A model generated the notes under the pieces. That model had not been told where the DNA came from, ran no database searches, and was given only the letters and a program-made list of their open reading frames with translations. From positions 1-19,959 of the forward strand of contig CAYZSU010000042.1 of the NCBI GenBank assembly GCA_964480565.1: a stretch of 19,959 bases of DNA, given 5' to 3'. Made by a program: the position numbers and the translations under genes. Shown here piece after piece: positions 7,761 through 14,561 of this stretch. The DNA comes from CAYZSU01 sp964480565 (GTDB lineage: Bacteria > UBA10199 > 2-02-FULL-44-16 > JAAZCA01). Positions within the stretch are counted from its first letter, which is position 1, and the number at the start of each line of letters is the position of its first letter.

Positions 7761-9313
7761 TTAATCATGTTAATCCTGGTATGGAGCAAATACCGATTTG
7801 TTTGTTTCATGGTTGGTTTCGGGCATTAAAGAAAGGGCATTATGTTCATATTGCGGATGTTGAATTTTTGCCTCACTCATTAGCTGTTGAAAAAGAATTT
7901 TTAGAAAAATATAATATTCGATCTATATTGATGATTCCAGTATTTTTAGATAATCATTTGTTTGGTGCAATTGTATTGGATCGATGTGATATGGTTAGTT
8001 CTTGGGATCATAATGATATTCAGATGCTGGATTTAATTGCCCATGTGTTAACAAGTGCATATCGTCATCGATTGTCTGAGGATGAATTACTTGCGCATCG
8101 AAATAATTTAGCGGATTTGGTGCAGGAGAGAACGCATGATTTGGAAAGTGCGACAAAGCAAATTCAAGATGAGCTAGCGGAACGTATTGTGATAGAAAAA
8201 GCATTGCGTGAATCTGAGGAAAAGTATGCAAATCTTGTTGAGCATGCGCAAGATGGTGTAATGATTATTCAGCATGGTGCGGTTCAATTTTCAAATCATG
8301 CGATGGAATATATTAGTGGGTATAAAAATAAAGAGTTAACAGGGCTTGCCTTGGAGTCATTATTTGCTTCAAATGTGGATACTTATTTGAGTGATTTCGA
8401 TCAAAGTAAGAATACAAGAGTTCAATTGTTTGATAGTGAGCTTATTACAAAGGATAAGCGACAGAAAGATGTGGAAATTACTGGAAATAATATCTTATAC
8501 TTAAATCAGCCTGCTATTATGTTGATGATACGTGATGTTACCTTGAAAAAACAAGCGGATCGAAAAATTAAGGAAGCGATTGATATGAAATCCCGATTTA
8601 TATCAATGGTTTCTCATGAACTGCGTACGCCATTTACGATTATCAAAGATTGTATTGAAATGCTTCACTATGAAATTCCTGGTAAACTCAATGGTCGTCA
8701 GAAACAACTCAGTGAGCGTGCAATTAATCATATTGGTCGATTAACTCGATTTGTAGATGATGTGCTTGATTTTCAGAGATTAAATTCTGGAAAGATAAAA
8801 TGCCATTTGACAAAAAATAATTTGAACCATGTTCTTTCAGAAGTTTGTGATAGTTTGCAAGAAATTGCACAACAAAAAAAATTAACAATTAATTTATCGC
8901 AGGATGTTAGCATTCCTCTTTTTTTGTTTGATAAAGATCTTATGACGCAAGTGTTTGTAAATATTATTACCAATGCGATTAAGTATACGGAACATGGGCG
9001 GATAGATATTATAACAAAAATGCATGATGAAACAGTATGTATTCAGGTGAAGGATACTGGTATTGGTATTCGACGACGAGATCGACATAAAATATTTGAT
9101 CAGTTTGAAATGCTTGAGGATTTAAGCGCGCGCAAGCAAAAAGGCAGTGGCTTGGGGCTAGCGATTTCCAAAGAAATTATTGAACGTCATCGAGGTAAAA
9201 TATGGGTGGAATCCAAATATGGTAGTGGTGCACTGTTTTGTATTCAATTGCCTACACTGATGGATACAATTATTTCCGATACTAATCTGACCGTTCCTAT
9301 ATCGGATTGTTGA
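7745..9313 (+). CDS. Sensor histidine kinase, C-terminal fragment (GAF-PAS-HisKA-HATPase)
   Basis: This is the second part of the frameshifted kinase. It begins in the middle of a GAF domain (about 1-108), followed by a coiled stretch (110-160), a second PAS domain (160-270), a HisKA dimerisation domain with phospho-acceptor His291 in MVSHELRTPF, and an HATPase domain with NIITNAIKYTEHG, DTGIGI, FDQFEM and GSGLGLAISKEIIERHRG. It ends without a receiver domain, so its partner regulator must be elsewhere. The TTG at 7745 has no good ribosome site, so this reading frame is probably not started independently. The kinase core itself is intact. Whether the break is real or a sequencing error cannot be told from the sequence. 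Confidence 0.85.
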   Translation: MGSEIVNHVNPGMEQIPICLFHGWFRALKKGHYVHIADVEFLPHSLAVEKEFLEKYNIRSILMIPVFLDNHLFGAIVLDRCDMVSSWDHNDIQMLDLIAHVLTSAYRHRLSEDELLAHRNNLADLVQERTHDLESATKQIQDELAERIVIEKALRESEEKYANLVEHAQDGVMIIQHGAVQFSNHAMEYISGYKNKELTGLALESLFASNVDTYLSDFDQSKNTRVQLFDSELITKDKRQKDVEITGNNILYLNQPAIMLMIRDVTLKKQADRKIKEAIDMKSRFISMVSHELRTPFTIIKDCIEMLHYEIPGKLNGRQKQLSERAINHIGRLTRFVDDVLDFQRLNSGKIKCHLTKNNLNHVLSEVCDSLQEIAQQKKLTINLSQDVSIPLFLFDKDLMTQVFVNIITNAIKYTEHGRIDIITKMHDETVCIQVKDTGIGIRRRDRHKIFDQFEMLEDLSARKQKGSGLGLAISKEIIERHRGKIWVESKYGSGALFCIQLPTLMDTIISDTNLTVPISDC

Positions 9314-9335
9314 GAAAGTCCTGAAATATCAATTT

Positions 9336-9713
9336 TTAATATCCGAGTTCCTTCATATAATTAATCAGTTCCATTGGTTTAAAATAGCCCTCATATCGAT
9401 GCAATTCATTGCCATTATTGTCGATAAATATAAATGTAGGTGCGGCTTCAACATCATAATCTGCAAACAACCAAAGGTTTTTTGTTGTGGATACTTGGAA
9501 ACAGGGGATATCAGTCATCATCTTGGCAAGAATCGCATGGGTATCTAAATCTCTATAAAATCGCTTGCATGCGCTACAATGTGCATCTGTAAATATTAAA
9601 ATATTTCTATTGTCTAGCGCCAAGTTATTGGAATAAGGGGTCTGACAGGTATTGGATGTGTAAGCATTGAGTGGGTAGATAAAAATGAATAATAGGATGA
9701 TGAGTATATGCAT
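9336..9713 (-). CDS. Secreted thioredoxin-fold protein
   Basis: The 125-residue product begins with a hydrophobic signal segment (MHILIILLFIFIYPLNAYTS). A thioredoxin-like domain follows, with a CSAC active site (Cys46, Cys49) after NILIFTDAH and the cis-proline loop VEAAPTFIFID. It probably acts outside the cytoplasmic membrane as a disulfide reductase or oxidase. The frame is open from 9758, but AAGGA at 9721-9725 (minus strand) is correctly spaced only for ATG 9713, which also gives a clean signal peptide. It converges on the kinase gene with a 22-base gap and stands alone. Its substrate is unknown; a SoxW- or DsbC-like role is possible but unproven. Confidence 0.82.
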   Translation of the reverse strand: MHILIILLFIFIYPLNAYTSNTCQTPYSNNLALDNRNILIFTDAHCSACKRFYRDLDTHAILAKMMTDIPCFQVSTTKNLWLFADYDVEAAPTFIFIDNNGNELHRYEGYFKPMELINYMKELGY

Positions 9714-9760
9714 GATAATATCCTTTGTGAGAAATGGACTAATACGTAATATTTGCAAGA

Positions 9761-9790
9761 ACTATACCTTGAATTTAGAATTGGCATCAA
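9761..9790 (-). promoter_or_regulatory. Possible promoter for the thioredoxin-like gene
   Basis: Read on the minus strand, TTGATG (9785-9790) and TATAGT (9761-9766) are 18 bases apart, about 48 bases before the start codon at 9713. The -10 box matches consensus at 5 of 6 positions and the -35 at 4 of 6. Tentative. Confidence 0.35.
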
Positions 9791-9943
9791 TGTAGTGTAA
9801 ATGTGTTCAAATATTGGGATTTTAAATTCGAAAAATTGAATATTTTGTTCCGTATTCTGAACTCTATAATCATTGGATATTTGTAACTCGTTGAATTATA
9901 AAGGAAATATTTTTGGCATGCTTTGTGCTATATCATATATACT

Positions 9944-10297
9944 ATGAAAGTATATGAATATTATGATTTAACAGCGGAAGATGTTGAAAAACTTAATCAG
10001 CAGATGATAGAAGCATGTATTAGCTTCTCAGCTGGTCTGATGACGCAGAAGCAGTTGGTTTATCGATGTCGGGGTGATAAACGCGGTGCGGCATTGCAGG
10101 AATTACAGGATAAGGAGCTGATGTGCATGCTTTATGCATTGAATTTTCGCATTCGTAATTTTCCTCCTGCTGAAAAGGACTCTGGTGTGAGTAATTTGGC
10201 GCGCCTTGTGGCGAGTCATATTTTTGAATTTGATCAATATCTATCTCAAAAATATGCAGATAAAAATCCATGGGAAGAATTGCTCAAGCTCAAATAA
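9944..10297 (+). CDS. Hypothetical protein, 117 aa
   Basis: I do not recognise this protein. It is 117 residues, mostly helical in character and rich in charged residues (MKVYEYYDLTAEDVEKLNQQ at the start, KNPWEELLKLK at the end), with no signal peptide or membrane segment. The frame extends to a TTG at 9923, but the MKVYEYY start is more natural. Neither start has a well-placed ribosome site. A nine-codon ORF at 9918-9947, behind AAGGA at 9901-9905, ends in TGA overlapping the ATG at 9944 (ATGA), so translation may be coupled to a leader peptide. A stem-loop follows the stop. It is flanked by genes of the opposite strand or unrelated function. Confidence 0.6.
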   Translation: MKVYEYYDLTAEDVEKLNQQMIEACISFSAGLMTQKQLVYRCRGDKRGAALQELQDKELMCMLYALNFRIRNFPPAEKDSGVSNLARLVASHIFEFDQYLSQKYADKNPWEELLKLK

Positions 10298-10299
10298 TG

Positions 10300-10335
10300 G
10301 GATTTCCAATGAAATGGACATTTTGATGGAAATCC
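10300..10335 (+). other. Stem-loop directly after the 117-aa gene
   Basis: GGATTTCCA (10300-10308) and TGGAAATCC (10327-10335) form a perfect nine-pair stem, with a further short helix possible inside the loop (10312-10315 with 10320-10323). It starts three bases after the stop codon. There is no T run on the plus strand, so it could stabilise the transcript end rather than act as an intrinsic terminator. Confidence 0.5.
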
Positions 10336-10364
10336 ATATTTAGAAAACACTTTTTCATTATGTG

Positions 10365-10404
10365 ACGCAACTTTGCGTAGACAACTACCGATAATATAGG
10401 TAGT
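10365..10404. promoter_or_regulatory. Two adjacent palindromes, possible operators
   Basis: ACGCAA-CT-TTGCGT (10365-10378) is a 14-base palindrome. ACTACC (10384-10389) and GGTAGT (10399-10404) are inverted arms around an AT-rich centre containing GATAAT, a possible -10 box. They lie 46-86 bases before the small gene at 10451. The symmetry is seen directly; binding by a regulator is inference. Confidence 0.35.
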
Positions 10405-10450
10405 ACATAAATGAATGGCGTATATGCCAGTGCAAATAGGTGATATTATA

Positions 10451-10675
10451 ATGGCAATGACCTCAGCAAGTCAAAGTAGTTCTGATTTTCAATCATTGAT
10501 TCATGGAAATAGATGCCAATTATTTCCAGGGAAATTTAATGAGCCCAAAGTAGCATCTTCTAATCATTTGTCTGATGCATCCAAAAGCACATATGAAAAA
10601 GCTGCTCCAAACGTAATTTCCAAAGCAGCTGGAAATCGATTTTCATTGGCTCGTTTATTTAAGCGGTCATCTTAA
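10451..10675 (+). CDS. Hypothetical small protein, 74 aa
   Basis: This small protein is not recognised. It is polar and Ser-rich (MAMTSASQSSSDFQSLIHGN at the start) and ends in a basic tail (RFSLARLFKRSS). It has no membrane segment or cysteine pair. AGGTGA at 10438-10443 sits seven bases before ATG 10451, which favours this start over the upstream in-frame ATG at 10415. Its stop codon overlaps the pepA stop on the other strand by two bases, so the two genes converge tail to tail. The ribosome site and upstream palindromes support a real gene, but no family supports it. Confidence 0.5.
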   Translation: MAMTSASQSSSDFQSLIHGNRCQLFPGKFNEPKVASSNHLSDASKSTYEKAAPNVISKAAGNRFSLARLFKRSS

Positions 10676-12183
10676 GTCTTAAATGTCATCGCAAATTCAA
10701 TCAATGTACGTACCATGGCACCTGTGCCTCCTTTAATCGATAAGGCTTGTTTTTCATCAGCAAAGGCTGCGCCGGCAATATCCAAATGTGCCCAATCAAT
10801 GGATTTATCAACAAATTCCTGTAAAAATAATCCAGCGACAATGGTCCCTGCTTTGCTTCCAGCATTGGAGTTTTTTAAATCCGCGATACCTGATGTGAGT
10901 CCGTCTCGGTATTCATCGACCAATGGCAATGGCCATAAATAGTCATCCATTGTTTTGCTGAGTGTCATTAGTTTATTTTGCAATGTATCGGAATTACTCA
11001 TAATAAGTGAATAAAGTTCACCTGTGGCATAAAGTGTACCGCCAGTTAATGTGGCTAAATCAATAATACAGTCGGGTTTTAATTCGCTGGCATAGCATAA
11101 TGCATCTGCCAGAAGTAGCCGGCCTTCTGCATCTGTACTAAAAATTTCAATGGTTTTGCCATTTTTTGCTCGAATGATATCCCCTGGCTTAAAGGCATTA
11201 CCATCGGGCATATTTTCAGCACATGCCACAATGCCAGTTACTTTAACTCCTGGTTTTAATTTTGCAATGGCATCCATGGTTCCTAGTACTGAAGCGCCAC
11301 CTCCCATATCGCCTTTCATATCCCACATCCCATTGCTGGGTTTAATTGAAATGCCACCTGCATCGAAGGTGACCCCTTTACCTACGAGTACAATATGGCC
11401 ATTGCTTTTACCCTTTGGGGAATAAGTAAGTGATATCATGTTTGGTTTTTGTCTAGATCCTTTAGCCACGGATAATATACCGCCCATTTTCATACGCTTT
11501 AAGTCTGCTTCATTAAATATTTTACAAGTCATATTAGCGTATTTTCCGATTTTTTTAGCACTAGCAGCTAAATCAGATGGTGTGGCATCACAGCTGGGTA
11601 AGTTGACCAAATCACGTGTAAGGCATACAGAGTTACCGACATACTCTGCTTGCGATATAGTTTTTTTCAGATCCGCGCTTACTTTATTTACATAAATATA
11701 AACGGATTTTAAGAGTGTTTTAGGTGTTTTATCTTGGGTGCGATAATGGTCAAAGGAGTAATCTCCCAAATATAAGCCTTCAACAAGCGCGCATAAGTTG
11801 CGCTTATTGTCAGATGTATTATCCAAAGAAATGGCAATGCATTGTGCGCGTAAATCTTTGGCTTTTCTGGCTATGGATACGCCAGCTCTACGCCAGGCCA
11901 CTGTCATGTTTTCTTTTGCATCGCCTAGCCCTGCAATTGTAATGTAATTGGTTATTGTATCATCAACAAATAATGATAGGATTTTTCCTTGGCTTGCAGA
12001 AAAATTTAAACGTGCGATTTCTTTATCAATACATTGATATAATGTGCTGTTCCACAATTTTACTGTATTTGGCAAAGATATTTTTTTTGATGATGTCTTA
12101 GATGTTGATTGTGGGGCATTGGCACCATAGACAAGCATATCTACTTTTTGTTGTTGTGAGTGAGTGGTTAAAATTATTTTCAT
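10672..12183 (-). CDS. pepA: Leucyl aminopeptidase (cytosol aminopeptidase, M17)
   Basis: PepA is a hexameric two-metal aminopeptidase that removes N-terminal residues from peptides in the cytoplasm; in E. coli it also binds DNA in XerCD recombination. The 503-residue product has the M17 catalytic domain: VGKGVTFDAGGISIKPS with metal-binding Lys and Asp, MWDMKGDMGGGASVLG, and the signature STDAEGRLLLADAL with the Asp-Glu metal ligands and catalytic Arg. The N-terminal macrodomain-like half is divergent. The frame opens 17 codons earlier at 12234, but AAGGAG at 12189-12194 (minus strand) fits ATG 12183. It is divergent from the methyltransferase-like gene at 12297. The neighbour often found next to pepA, holC, is absent. 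Confidence 0.95.
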   Translation of the reverse strand: MKIILTTHSQQQKVDMLVYGANAPQSTSKTSSKKISLPNTVKLWNSTLYQCIDKEIARLNFSASQGKILSLFVDDTITNYITIAGLGDAKENMTVAWRRAGVSIARKAKDLRAQCIAISLDNTSDNKRNLCALVEGLYLGDYSFDHYRTQDKTPKTLLKSVYIYVNKVSADLKKTISQAEYVGNSVCLTRDLVNLPSCDATPSDLAASAKKIGKYANMTCKIFNEADLKRMKMGGILSVAKGSRQKPNMISLTYSPKGKSNGHIVLVGKGVTFDAGGISIKPSNGMWDMKGDMGGGASVLGTMDAIAKLKPGVKVTGIVACAENMPDGNAFKPGDIIRAKNGKTIEIFSTDAEGRLLLADALCYASELKPDCIIDLATLTGGTLYATGELYSLIMSNSDTLQNKLMTLSKTMDDYLWPLPLVDEYRDGLTSGIADLKNSNAGSKAGTIVAGLFLQEFVDKSIDWAHLDIAGAAFADEKQALSIKGGTGAMVRTLIEFAMTFKT

Positions 12184-12296
12184 ATGTTTCTCCTTACAAT
12201 AATAATTAAACGTCTTGAAAAAAATTTTCAACATTAAATCACAAACTTTATAGTCTTTTATTGTACTTCATGAGATAATGCGCTACACATAGCTAT

Positions 12297-13064
12297 ATGC
12301 TAGGAGTGCTTGAAAATAAATTACGACGATTGATGCAACAAATTGCGGCATTAATTGAAAAATGTATTCATTATTTTAATAATGATCCCTTACAGTCATC
12401 CAATTTTAATGATAAGGATGAATCTCAGTCTTACGGTGCAATGATTACGCCTAAAACAATGCAGCTTGTACTTCATCAATGTGTACAAAAAATGGTCGAT
12501 GAGTCTATTCCAAAATTGACTCATAAATATGCCCTCGAAATTACGGATGGAAAAAGCATGTATGCGCATCGGTTTATGGCAGGTCAGGCGGATTTTGCAT
12601 TGTGCATGGAATATGGCACTTATGACGGGCAATCCATCGGCGATCATGTGAATGGTTATCATGCATTTATTCAATTGCCTGATATTGCATGTACGAATCA
12701 TTCATTTGATTATGTATTGGCAAAGTTAGCGAGTGTACATCAATGTCATTTTCAACGCATTGTTTCACAGATTGCAAGTGCACTAAAGCCTGGTGGACAG
12801 GCGATGATTGTTGATTTTCATCCATTTGGCAAGTATCGTAAAAGCATTCAGGATCATTTGAAGCGCGTACGTTCAGATATACGATGTTTTGAAGATTATT
12901 ATCAGTTATGCCGGGAAAATAATTTACGTGTCATGCAAATACATGAACAGTTTGTAGATGAGCAGATGCGATCTTGTTTCCCAAAAGAAGAAATTTCACA
13001 ATATCGACAATTAAAAAATACTCCCTTTATCGTAGGGATTTCAGTATTTAAACCGAAAAAATAG
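12297..13064 (+). CDS. Class I methyltransferase-like protein with worn SAM motif
   Basis: The 255-residue protein looks like a class I SAM-dependent methyltransferase in its second half. It has LPDIACTNHSFDYVLAKLAS (motif II/III region), IASALKPGGQAMIVDFHPFG (the post-motif III KPGG turn) and a family-like C-terminal region. The glycine-rich SAM loop expected near residue 80 (LDLGCGxG) reads as LEITDGKSMY, so the cofactor site is weak or lost. The order resembles BioC/UbiE-like enzymes, but no substrate can be assigned. The ATG at 12297 has no upstream ribosome site; ATG 12333 is a possible alternative. A RidA-family gene follows after 13 bases, apparently in the same operon. Confidence 0.65.
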   Translation: MLGVLENKLRRLMQQIAALIEKCIHYFNNDPLQSSNFNDKDESQSYGAMITPKTMQLVLHQCVQKMVDESIPKLTHKYALEITDGKSMYAHRFMAGQADFALCMEYGTYDGQSIGDHVNGYHAFIQLPDIACTNHSFDYVLAKLASVHQCHFQRIVSQIASALKPGGQAMIVDFHPFGKYRKSIQDHLKRVRSDIRCFEDYYQLCRENNLRVMQIHEQFVDEQMRSCFPKEEISQYRQLKNTPFIVGISVFKPKK

Positions 13065-13077
13065 TGGCATAAAGACT

Positions 13078-13590
13078 ATGAAGAAAAATAATTTTGAAGC
13101 AACGCTCGCTGAGCTATTTATTGAATTACCTACCCCTTATTCACAATTAGATTTAGCGCATTCAGTGGTGATGCAAGATAATCGCCTTTATATCAGTAAT
13201 GCGCTTCCGTACAATCATGGTCGTTTGCAGCATGCTGGGAAAATAGGCATTGATGTTAGCTTGGATCAAGCGACACAAGCAGCGCGTATGGCAGTTGTTA
13301 TGTTTCTCGCAATGGCGAAGCATCAATTAACATCGATCAATAATATTAAGCGAATTCGACAAATAGAGGTCGAGATTGCATGTGCGGCTAATTTTTATGA
13401 TCATTTTCGTGTTGCAGATATTGTCAGCGATTTGATCAATAATATTTTTGGTCGTTCGGGCGCTCATTTTCGAAAAGTTCATGGCGTTGTGAGTTTACCA
13501 TATAATGCATGTATATCGCTGTCTGGTGAAATAGACGTTCATTCAAAAATGCGAAAGATTCTAGATATAGGCAGCCAGCAAAGTCAATGA
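13078..13590 (+). CDS. RidA/YjgF family protein
   Basis: The 170-residue product matches the longer RidA/YjgF (endoribonuclease L-PSP-like) branch. Features are LPTPYSQLDLAHSVVMQDNR, LYISNALPY, GKIGIDVSLDQATQAARMA with the long central helix, INNIKRIRQIEVEIACAANF, and FGRSGAHFRKVHGVVSLPYN with the family ARxxVGVxxLPxN-type end. Classic RidA proteins deaminate reactive enamine/imine intermediates from PLP enzymes. The catalytic Arg of RidA is not evident in its usual place (VHGVVSLPYN), so the activity may differ. It starts 13 bases after the methyltransferase-like gene with a weak ribosome site, suggesting co-expression. Its stop lies just before a dispersed repeat. Confidence 0.8.
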   Translation: MKKNNFEATLAELFIELPTPYSQLDLAHSVVMQDNRLYISNALPYNHGRLQHAGKIGIDVSLDQATQAARMAVVMFLAMAKHQLTSINNIKRIRQIEVEIACAANFYDHFRVADIVSDLINNIFGRSGAHFRKVHGVVSLPYNACISLSGEIDVHSKMRKILDIGSQQSQ

Positions 13591-13594
13591 GGGC

Positions 13595-13672
13595 ACATAT
13601 ATACAAGTATGTAAACGAATTGAATTTGCTGGCCAACCTGCGAAAATGGGTGTTTTTGAACAGTTCCTGAAA
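13595..13672. repeat. Dispersed repeat, copy A
   Basis: This is one of two direct copies of a diverged sequence of about 80 bases. The 26-base core at 13647-13672 (beginning TGGGTGTTTTTGAACA) differs from copy B (14429-14454) at a single base. Upstream, TATATAC, TATGTA and ATTGAATxTGCTGxCCA are shared in the same order with small gaps. It begins a few bases after the RidA-family stop codon. Confidence 0.75.
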
Positions 13673-13710
13673 GTAATATGCCCAGCAATATTAATTGCCA
13701 GGCATATACT
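13672..13710. other. Long imperfect hairpin between convergent genes
   Basis: TATGCC (13677-13682) pairs with GGCATA (13701-13706), extended outward by AGT/ACT with a one-base bulge and inward, after a CA/CA mismatch, by GCAAT (13685-13689) with ATTGC (13694-13698) around a four-base loop. It lies between the converging RidA and comEA genes and may help end transcription from one or both sides, but has no T run. Confidence 0.5.
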
Positions 13711-13735
13711 ATGGGACCAATACTCACTTCTCAGC

Positions 13736-14059
13736 TTACCGCTGTGCTTGTTTTTTTCCTTTTTGACTACCTCCTATTCTAATATAAGGTTTGAGTTTAG
13801 CATATAGGCGTTTGCCAATGCCTTTGACTTTCATTAAATCCTCTGGTTGAGCAAATGCGTGATCATTTCGAAATTTCAAAATGGCCTGTGCTTTACTTTT
13901 TCCAATGCCAGGTAGTGACATTAATGTTTCAGTACTTGCATGATTGATATCAATTGGTTGCTCGGGCAATGCTTTTGCTGCAAATCCATCCATGCTGAGC
14001 GTTAGCATAATTAATATCAATCCTGTGATAATCCAATGTTTACTTCTGTTTCCTTTCAT
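13736..14059 (-). CDS. ComEA-like helix-hairpin-helix DNA-binding protein
   Basis: The 107-residue protein has an N-terminal membrane or signal segment (HWIITGLILIMLTLSMDGF, about 8-26). Two helix-hairpin-helix motifs follow: INHASTETLMSLPGIGKSKA with GIG at 51-53, and EDLMKVKGIGKRLYAKL with GIG at 80-82; the tail is basic. This is the layout of ComEA, which binds incoming double-stranded DNA in the periplasm during transformation, and of the uncharacterised E. coli YbaV. AAAGGAG on the minus strand sits six bases before ATG 14059, so the longer frame from 14134 is not used. Its start overlaps the end of the small gene upstream by 20 bases, so the two are translated together. No other competence gene is in the window. 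Confidence 0.85.
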   Translation of the reverse strand: MKGNRSKHWIITGLILIMLTLSMDGFAAKALPEQPIDINHASTETLMSLPGIGKSKAQAILKFRNDHAFAQPEDLMKVKGIGKRLYAKLKPYIRIGGSQKGKKQAQR

Positions 14060-14255
14060 AATTTCTCCTTTGATTGTTGGGCGATGATTGTTTAGCATCG
14101 CGAATGTGAATTTTACCATTAACGGGCAATGCATCTAATAGTACGTTTAATGAGTCATCCTGATTGACAAATGCTGTACCAATCTTCATCCAACGGCTAT
14201 TTCCAGCAGCTTGATTAATGATGCTGTATACATCTTTGGGTGGTTTATGATCCAT
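14040..14255 (-). CDS. Small conserved hypothetical protein, 71 aa
   Basis: The 71-residue protein has a middle section, WMKIGTAFVNQDD then SLNVLLDALPVNGKIHIRD, resembling a small uncharacterised protein common in proteobacteria whose members read roughly WxxIGxAFxxxDGxGxNVxLDALPxxGRxxxR. A strong AAAGGAGG site precedes ATG 14255. Its 3' end overlaps the comEA-like gene by 20 bases in another frame, so this is a two-gene unit. The tail after IRD is polar and basic and not conserved. The function is unknown; some relatives lie near conjugation or transformation genes as far as I recall, which is weak support for a DNA-related role. Confidence 0.75.
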   Translation of the reverse strand: MDHKPPKDVYSIINQAAGNSRWMKIGTAFVNQDDSLNVLLDALPVNGKIHIRDAKQSSPNNQRRNYERKQK

Positions 14256-14561
14256 GTTCCCTCCTTTCCCAATATGTATAGCAAGAGGAATGCCAAAAAT
14301 TTATTTTGATTTTTTTGTAAAATGGGAGTGTCTAAAAAATGTCTATTTTTGGTGTTATCCAGTAAAGCCTACTCAGTTATATACTCTTATGTATTTGTCT
14401 TTATTGAATCTGCTGTCCATGTAGAATCTGGGTGTTTTTGAACACTTCCTGAAATAGCTGTTTTTAATCAGTTTTGAAATAGGTATTTGAATGGAATTAA
14501 ATGACAATTATTTTTTGATTTATGTCGATGTGTTTGATTCTTGAACAGACATGTTCAAAAA
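14256..14561. other. 306-base gene-free stretch
   Basis: This gap between the small conserved gene and the polyprenyl synthase gene (both minus) holds repeat copy B and, directly after it (14459-14482), a weaker further copy of the GTTTTTgaaca...TTxxTGAAATAG core. It also holds an inverted repeat TTGAACA-GACA-TGTTCAA (14541-14558) just downstream of the synthase stop. I see no convincing ORF. It should also contain the promoter for the comEA unit, but no clear boxes stand out. Confidence 0.6.
14373..14454. repeat. Dispersed repeat, copy B
   Basis: This is the second direct copy of the approximately 80-base repeat, 782 bases downstream of copy A and in the same orientation. Its 26-base core at 14429-14454 has one mismatch to copy A. 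The two copies bracket the comEA-like gene and its small upstream partner, with no other gene between them. Confidence 0.75.

Noticed and set aside
11150..11425. 91-aa plus-strand ORF opposite pepA
   Set aside because: It is the antisense of the catalytic region of pepA; Pro/Ala-rich composition follows from the opposite strand.
13658..13672. GAAC-N7-GAAA spacing in both repeat copies, like the alphaproteobacterial LexA box GAAC-N7-GAAC
   Set aside because: The second half-site is GAAA rather than GAAC in both copies, and the site lies downstream of a gene rather than at a promoter.
13595..14454. Integron gene cassette with attC sites
   Set aside because: The repeats do not show the paired RYYYAAC/GTTRRRY core sites or the long palindrome of attC, and no integrase is present.
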